Source: Prorocentrum cordatum (Eukaryota; Sar; Dinophyceae; Prorocentrales; Prorocentraceae). From it: DNA of 32,000 nt. The DNA is taken from NCBI GenBank assembly GCA_963575745.1, contig CAUYUJ010006291.1, forward strand, positions 495,476-527,475, read 5' to 3'. How positions within the stretch are numbered: the first letter of the stretch is position 1; each line of letters starts with the position of its first letter. Under the pieces are notes generated by a model. That model did not search any database. It saw only the letters and a list, made by a program, of their open reading frames with translations, and was not told where the DNA came from. The position numbers and the translations under genes were made by a program. Below, piece by piece: positions 25,744 through 32,000 of the stretch.

Positions 25744-25828
25744 GGTGGTGGTGCTGGTGGTGGTGGTGGTGTTGGTACTGGTGCTGGTGCTGGTGGTGGT
25801 GGTGGTGTGGTGGTGGTGGTGGTGGCGG
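25668..25828. repeat. GGT triplet microsatellite
   Basis: About 160 bp of GGT repeats with CTG and TGT variants toward the right end. The poly-Gly, poly-Val, poly-Trp, poly-His, poly-Thr and poly-Pro ORFs here are products of the repeat. Confidence 0.95.
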
Positions 25829-25867
25829 TGCGGCGCGGTGGTGGCGGGCGGATGGGCGCGCGAGAAG

Positions 25868-26060
25868 AAGGCCCGCGCTGGGGCGAGAACGCCATCCTGA
25901 ACGACGGAGGCCAAACACCGATCCGAAAATGAGGCCCACGCTGCAGCGGGAGCACGATTCGGAACGATTCAGGAACAGAAATGAGGCCGGCGCCTCAACG
26001 AGAGCAGCATTTTCTGGGAAAAAATGACGCCAGCGCCTCAGCGAGAGTCGTTTCCCAGGA
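25868..26060. repeat. Cluster of a 44-55 bp motif, four copies
   Basis: Units beginning near 25868, 25931, 25984 and 26028 share a GAGGCC..CGCC.CA.CGAGAGCA pattern followed by an AT-rich stretch. The CGAGAGC.RCATTTT core resembles the motif of the 25144-25355 cluster, so the two clusters on either side of the GGT tract are probably one repeat family. Confidence 0.65.
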
Positions 26061-27094
26061 TTTCCCGAGGATCCTGTGTGTGATGTAACAATACGCGGAG
26101 GGTGCGCGGCCATCACCCGGACGCCATCAGGGGAAGAGGGAGAGTATTTTCAGATTGAGTAATTGTGCAGAGGGAGGGCGGAGGCAAAGTGGAGGCGGGA
26201 GGAGTGAGGGAGGAGGGAGGAGGAGGGAGGAGGGAGGGAAGGGAAGGGGAGTGGGAGCTTTCTTGAGGCAACGCTCCTTACCAGCCTGCAGGGTCTTAGC
26301 CTTTGCGCGGCGGGGAGCGGGACTGGGTGGGTGATGAGTTGTCTGAAGTGTGTGGGATACGCCTGGCCTGGCGTGCTCTGGCTGAGCGGACCATGTCCTG
26401 GCCGCCAGCCCACGAAGAATGTTAGACAGCAATTGCCGATATTTGTTCGTGGATGTTTCCCAAGTTGGGCTTGCCACTATCGTGGCCTGACGGTGTCTGG
26501 CTACCTGTCCCCTACGCCTGCCGATGTATATAGTTGCCCTCGTTCGTGCTGCTCGCAAGGGGGGGGGGGGGCGGGCTTGTGAAGAGAAGGAGGAGTCGAC
26601 TTGTTGATGAGGGCTTGTGTGGAAACGTCGATGCATCGCTCAGCTTCTCGCGAGATGTGGCTTTGCACTGCCCGCTCAGGCAGGTGATCTGGCTTTCCGA
26701 GTCGTGGTTCGTGTGTAGGGGAGGGTGGCGTTGGTATTCTTTCCTGGGGAGCAGATTGCAGTACTTGGAATGGAATGGGCAGGAGGAGGAAGATGAGGAT
26801 GATGAGGAGGAGGAGGAGGAGGATGGGGGAGGGAGGGGGGGAGGGAGGACGAGGTTGGTTGGTTGGACCCTGATGAATCGACCATGAGTCCGCGGGCACG
26901 TTATTTTTTGTATGATTTCCCAGCCACCTCCGTCGCCTGGTTACCGTCAAGGGGAGGAGAGGTTCCCGCGGGCCCCCACGACGGAGCAGCCACGCAGCGA
27001 CCTCAGAGAGATCACCCCAGCATGCACCCATAGCCACCCCACAGAAGTACCCGCCCCCCCAGAAACCCACAGCGAGAGGGCCCTCGGGGAAGCT
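26061..27094. other. Non-coding interval with purine-rich tracts
   Basis: It holds a GGA/GGGA-rich tract at 26160-26250, a G run of about 13 bases near 26560, and a GAGGAT/GGA tract at 26779-26850. Overlapping ORFs such as 26501-27232 (minus) run through these tracts and into the duplicated segment and show no domain. No gene supported. Confidence 0.55.
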
Positions 27095-28083
27095 GGGCCC
27101 CGCCCGCCCGCCCTCCCAGGACACGCGAATGCGATCGCAGCCGAGCACGCGAGGGGGGATCCAAGCGGGAGACCGCAGAGCTTGACGCAAGGGGGGCTCT
27201 GTCCAGTCCTGGCTCGGCGCGTGGCGAAGCACCTCGCAGATGCCAGCGTGTGCGAGGAACCGGGATCAGAGCCCTCCCACGGGCGGCAGGGGCAGCCCAG
27301 CAGCGGCGACAGCGACGACGAGGAAAGCGCGACGACGAAGACAGTTTACGACGGCGACGACCACAACGATGGAGGAGGAGGAGGAATAGCAGGAGGAGAA
27401 GGAGGAGGGGTGGGACGGCTACCATTATGGAGACAAAGGCCCGCAGGTTGAAGGTCGGAGGAGGAGGAGGATGAGGAGGAGGAGGAAGACTGATGCCTCA
27501 CGCCTTGGAGCGCGAGAAAAGCTGAGAAAAGGATGGAGATTACGACGGCGACGACCACAACGATGGAGGAGAAGGAGGAGCAGGAGGAGAAGGAGGAGCA
27601 GGAGGAGCAGGAGGAGGAGGAGGAGAGGAGGGGGACGGCTGCCATCATGGAGACAAAGGCCCGCAGGTTGAAGGTCGGAGGATGAGGAGGAGGAAGAGGA
27701 GGAGGAGGAGGAGGAAGACTGATGCCTCACGCCTTGGAGCGTGAGAAAAGCTGAGAAAAGGAGGAGGAGGACGAGCGAAGAGGAGGAGGAGGACGAGCGA
27801 AGAGGAGGAGGACAAGGAAGAATAGGAGGAGGAGGAGGAGGAGGAGGAGGTGTTAAAGCATGTGATGGCACTTCGGGGGGCATCGTGGTACAGTTGAGTT
27901 GAGCTACTGTCGTTACCGACGCTGTTTGGCTCAAGCTTTAAACGTTCGGAAGTCTGACCCATCTCAGCGTCGCGAGTAAAACGAACGCGCGCTACTACGC
28001 TGAATCCTTTTGGATATGTTGCATGGTAGTGGGGCGTCGGTTGGAATGGTAAGATCTTGGCCAGCCACTTTTACCCCAAACCC
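27095..28083 (+). repeat. Duplicated segment, right copy
   Basis: Nearly identical to 5132-5897 in the same orientation. It is longer because a block of about 200 bp is tandemly duplicated inside it: TACGACGGCGACGACCACAA occurs at 27347 and 27541, and ATGGAGACAAAGGCCCGCAG at 27427 and 27647. GGA-rich tracts differ in length between copies. The right end runs into the first codons of the ORF at 28016. Confidence 0.9.
27925..27935 (+). promoter_or_regulatory. Match to the 3' half of the dinoflagellate spliced leader
   Basis: TTTGGCTCAAG equals the last 11 bases of the dinoflagellate spliced leader as I recall it, preceded by ACCGACGCTG, which loosely resembles its 5' half. It lies 80 bases before the ATG at 28016 and is conserved at 5740-5750. 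Reinserted trans-spliced mRNAs in dinoflagellates leave such relics. An 11-base match by chance is possible. Confidence 0.35.
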
Positions 28084-28486
28084 GCCGAACCATCCAGGTG
28101 AACTCCGCGCACTTGCGGGCAGAGAGGCTTGGATTGATTTGGCCCCCCAGGGGTACATGTGCGTAGCGATCACGATCGATGGTGGCTTCGGCTACGTGGA
28201 GACAGCACTGCGCGCCATACATGACGGAATCAGAGACTTCAATCACGACTTCCTCTCCGCGGACACCAAGGATGTTACCCAACAAGAGGCCATCGAAATG
28301 TTGCGTACGCTGCAGAAGATGAACGCCATGCTGATAAGCGTCATCCGCCGAAGCTCGGTAGTAGAGCGAACTGCATGCAATCTTTACCGACAGGTCGAGA
28401 GCATGGCGGCAAGCACGGATGCACACGGAGACATGTTGAGGGAGATCGCCAAGTTGAGCGTCGGTGTAGATAAAGCGAGAACATAA
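28016..28486 (+). CDS. Hypothetical 156-aa protein
   Basis: ATG at 28016 (MLHGSG...), stop TAA 28484-28486. It is the best-looking non-transposon ORF in the window. After a short Pro-rich N-terminus comes a likely strand segment (GYMCVAITIDGGFGYVETAL), then predominantly helical amphipathic sequence (QQEAIEMLRTLQKMNAMLISVIRR and a final helix to the C-terminus) compatible with a coiled coil. No family recognised. The first ~20 codons lie in the segment duplicated at 5833 onward, where the frame is truncated. A spliced-leader-like sequence lies 80 bases upstream, which would fit a retroposed mRNA origin. Confidence 0.55.
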   Translation: MLHGSGASVGMVRSWPATFTPNPPNHPGELRALAGREAWIDLAPQGYMCVAITIDGGFGYVETALRAIHDGIRDFNHDFLSADTKDVTQQEAIEMLRTLQKMNAMLISVIRRSSVVERTACNLYRQVESMAASTDAHGDMLREIAKLSVGVDKART

Positions 28487-29085
28487 GCGGAGGCGGCAAC
28501 GGCAAGCCCACCAACGACTTCAGGGTCTTCCAGACCTTCTAGACTTCCCGACAACAGAGCTAAATCCGGAGAGTGAGACGACAACGCATTGAACACTCTA
28601 GCACAAGTCTGGTTTAACTATCGTGTAGCAGTCATTTCCCTTAAGGAGAAGTTGGGGACGATGGGTGGAGTTGTTACGGGCCCATGATGGCCGATTACCA
28701 CATGCCGTGCACCAGAAGGCCAACGCGGACAGGCGGCAGCAGGAAAACGATTAATGGGAATTTGAGTTTAAACGCGCACCCCAGATGATAAATCCCCCCT
28801 TCGCCCGCGGGAGCGGATTATTCCCGGCTAAGGCAAAGTTGGTCGGAGGAGAGGGGCGGCAAGGCAGAATTCTTGTCGCGGGGAAAATTACGAATCGAAG
28901 TTATTGCTTGTTTTTGTTGGGAAGCAATGTCACCACGAACGTGCGGCATGGCAATGGGGTTCTCAGCATTTTAGCTTTCGCAAATCACGAACGTGTGGCA
29001 GGGGCATCTGACACTGTCATCGTGCTACTTTGTCGCAAGTAACAAACGTGAGGCAGGGCTATAGTATATTTCAAATATTATGGCT
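28487..29085. other. Non-coding interval with a three-copy short motif
   Basis: No gene seen. A CACGAACGTG.GGCA.GG motif occurs at 28934, 28986 and, diverged as AACAAACGTGAGGCAGGG, at 29041, about 52-55 bp apart. Confidence 0.6.
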
Positions 29086-29111
29086 ACTATCACTACTACG
29101 GCGACTACTAT

Positions 29112-29166
<55 letters not shown>
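29086..29166. repeat. CTA triplet microsatellite
   Basis: About 80 bp of CTA/ACT units, with the left end degenerate and 29109-29165 nearly pure. Confidence 0.93.
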
Positions 29167-29553
29167 GGGTCATCGGTTGTTCGGTGGCCTGTGTGTTTTC
29201 GCATACGCGATGTTCCAAGGGATCAGAGGCGACGGCGATGCTGATGAATGTTTTCTGACAGCGCTAACTGCCGCATGCACGGTGACCGCGCCGATCTCTT
29301 ATGCGCTCCGCACTGGCCAGCGTGGATACCCACGCTGCAGCGCGCCTGGGAAAAGACAGCTTGTCGCTCACGAGCAAGCGCGCCAATCGCACACGCGCCC
29401 GCTAACCTCGCACTGCAAGCTCCCTTCTTTCCGACACCTCCGGAGCTCTGCCATGAATGCAGGCCCATGGGACGATTACCTTTCAAGGTCGCACGTCCAG
29501 TTGTGAAAGGGAATTCTTGCACGGACATGTGAGGAGGGAGCATGGGACGGAAG
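29167..29553. other. Non-coding interval, no gene seen
   Basis: Mixed sequence. Overlapping ORFs on both strands have no recognisable domain. Confidence 0.5.
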
Positions 29554-29860
29554 GGTGCATTACAGCATCGTTCGTGCATTTTGGGTTTACTTTGTGTTTC
29601 TTCTTTCTCGTCCTCCTCCTCCTCCTCCTGATCCTCCTACGGGATGGTGCATTGCAGCATCGTTGATGCATCATGGCATCACTCTGGATATCCTCCTCCT
29701 GCTCCTCGTACGGAGGGGTGCGTAACAGCATCATTGATGCACCCTGGCTTCACCATGCACCTCCTCGTCTTCCTCCCCCCCATCCTCCTCCTCTTCCTCC
29801 TCCTCCTCCTCCGCCTCCTCCTCCTCCTCCCTCCCCTCATCCGCTCCCCCTCCTCCCCAC
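29554..29860. repeat. Three-copy motif interleaved with CCT tracts
   Basis: GGTGCATTRCAGCATCGTT-type units occur at 29554, 29646 and 29717 (the last as GGTGCGTAACAGCATCATT). In the second and third copies GATGCA follows. CCT/CTC tracts separate and follow them (29608-29640, 29771-29860). Confidence 0.7.
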
Positions 29861-29886
29861 AGCTTCCATCAACTTCGCCAGCCAAG

Positions 29887-30395
29887 GCACCAAAACCATT
29901 GAAAAACCAATAAACCCAAAACAAACCCAATTAATCTTGCGAGGGTCCAAAAATCGAGAAAAAAATGCAATCCTTTCGCTACTTAGTCGGTCTGGGGTTC
30001 TGGGGGTTGGGAATCCAAAAACATTGGAAAACCATTGAAAATCAAAAAAAAAAAAAAAAAAAATCCAATTAATCCCTGTGAGGGCCCCGCAAAAACTCAA
30101 AACAACTCAATCATTTCGCAACTTAGTCTGTCTGGGGCTGGCCGGCCACCCAAGCCGAGTAAGTTCTGACAGCATTAGGGTTTTTTTTGGACCCTCACAG
30201 GGATTAATTGTTTGTTTTTTTTTGTTTCGGATTTTTTGGATTTTCAGTGGTTTTCTAATGTTTTTGGATTCCCAGCCCCCCGAGCCCCAGACCGACTAAG
30301 TAGCGAGAAGATTGCGTTTTTTGAATTTGTTGGGACCCTCACAGGGATTAATTGGGTTTGTTTTGGATTCATTGGTTTTTCAATGGTTTTGGTGC
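29887..30395. repeat. Large inverted repeat (foldback), arms of about 200 bp
   Basis: The left arm 29887-30084 begins GCACCAAAACCATTG and the right arm 30190-30395 ends CAATGGTTTTGGTGC. Shared internal blocks include CTACTTAGTCGGTCTGGGG, GGGAATCCAAAAACATT and AATTAATCCCTGTGAGGG, which appears twice in the right arm. The spacer is about 105 bp. Arms are imperfect with A/T-tract length differences. CCT/CTC tracts flank both sides. It could be a MITE or foldback element or an inverted duplication. Confidence 0.88.
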
Positions 30396-30410
30396 TGTTA
30401 TCTCTGACTG

Positions 30411-30478
30411 CTCCTTCCTCCTCCTCCTCCTCCTCCTCCTCCTCCTCATCATCATCATCATCATACTCCTCCTCATGG
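30411..30478. repeat. CTC then ATC triplet microsatellite
   Basis: A CTC tract passes into ATC units and then CTC again, directly right of the foldback. Confidence 0.85.
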
Positions 30479-30632
30479 TTCAACGCACGTGGGAGGTTCA
30501 CACACGCATGGCAGCCAAACAACACAGACAACCAACAGCAAACATCAGACACGCAACAACGCAGCACACAAGCAGCACATCAAGTAAAAAACAACACAGC
30601 GAAAACACACAGGCTACCAAACAACCGATCAG

Positions 30633-32000
<1,368 letters not shown>

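Noticed and set aside
25510-26116. Poly-His, poly-Thr, poly-Gly and poly-Trp ORFs
   Set aside because: All are translations of the GGT/ACC microsatellite in different frames and strands.
26501-27451. ORFs of 179-243 aa on both strands entering the duplicated segment
   Set aside because: The two copies of the segment are too similar to test for coding constraint, the ORFs cross purine tracts, and no domain is seen; a gene there cannot be supported.

Overview
The window looks like nuclear DNA of a protist or alga, most likely a dinoflagellate (about 0.65). The reasons are a Gag with tandem CCCH zinc fingers and a divergent Copia pol of the kind I associate with dinoflagellate genomes, very abundant triplet and satellite repeats, and a short match to the 3' half of the dinoflagellate spliced leader in front of a small ORF. 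A chromerid or another repeat-rich alga is not excluded. No rRNA, CRISPR or bacterial gene organisation is visible.

The dominant object is one LTR retrotransposon of the Ty1/Copia type at 7237-24306 (17,070 bp). It has near-identical LTRs of 196 and 197 bp (two substitutions and one 1-base indel), TG...CA ends with 9-bp terminal inverted repeats, and a perfect 5-bp target duplication GGCTG at 7232-7236 and 24307-24311. A PBS-like site follows the 5' LTR and a G-rich polypurine tract precedes the 3' LTR. Gag, protease, integrase, reverse transcriptase and RNase H occupy 7497-15411 in Copia order. The frame is interrupted by a -1 change, two in-frame TGA codons and a frameshift inside RNase H.

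About 8 kb of further same-strand coding sequence (15317-23364) lies between RNase H and the 3' LTR, where ordinary Copia elements have almost nothing. It holds ORF3 (unknown, Cys-rich N-terminus), ORF4 (C-terminus resembling the whole of Tpt1/KptA RNA 2'-phosphotransferase), ORF5 (unknown, with a zinc-ribbon-like motif), ORF6 and ORF7. They are tightly packed with overlaps, stop-to-next-codon junctions and homopolymer frame changes, which suggests one or two polyproteins. The 745-base 3' non-coding part holds a nested stem-loop, three related tandem hairpins and a hairpin next to the polypurine tract.

The flanks are accessory repeat-rich DNA. On the left are a 73-bp tandem repeat (1-332), a two-copy 292-bp-spaced repeat (508-924), a CGT triplet array (955-1612), an AT microsatellite, a 1-kb 11-bp TTAGC/TTTAGC satellite (2393-3405), a foldback with a triplet loop (4324-4448), and the left copy of a duplicated segment (5132-5897). 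On the right are two clusters of a related short motif, a GGT microsatellite, the right copy of the duplicated segment (27095-28083) leading into a 156-aa ORF (28016-28486), a 0.5-kb foldback (29887-30395), and a perfect then degenerate CTA array from 30637 to the window end.
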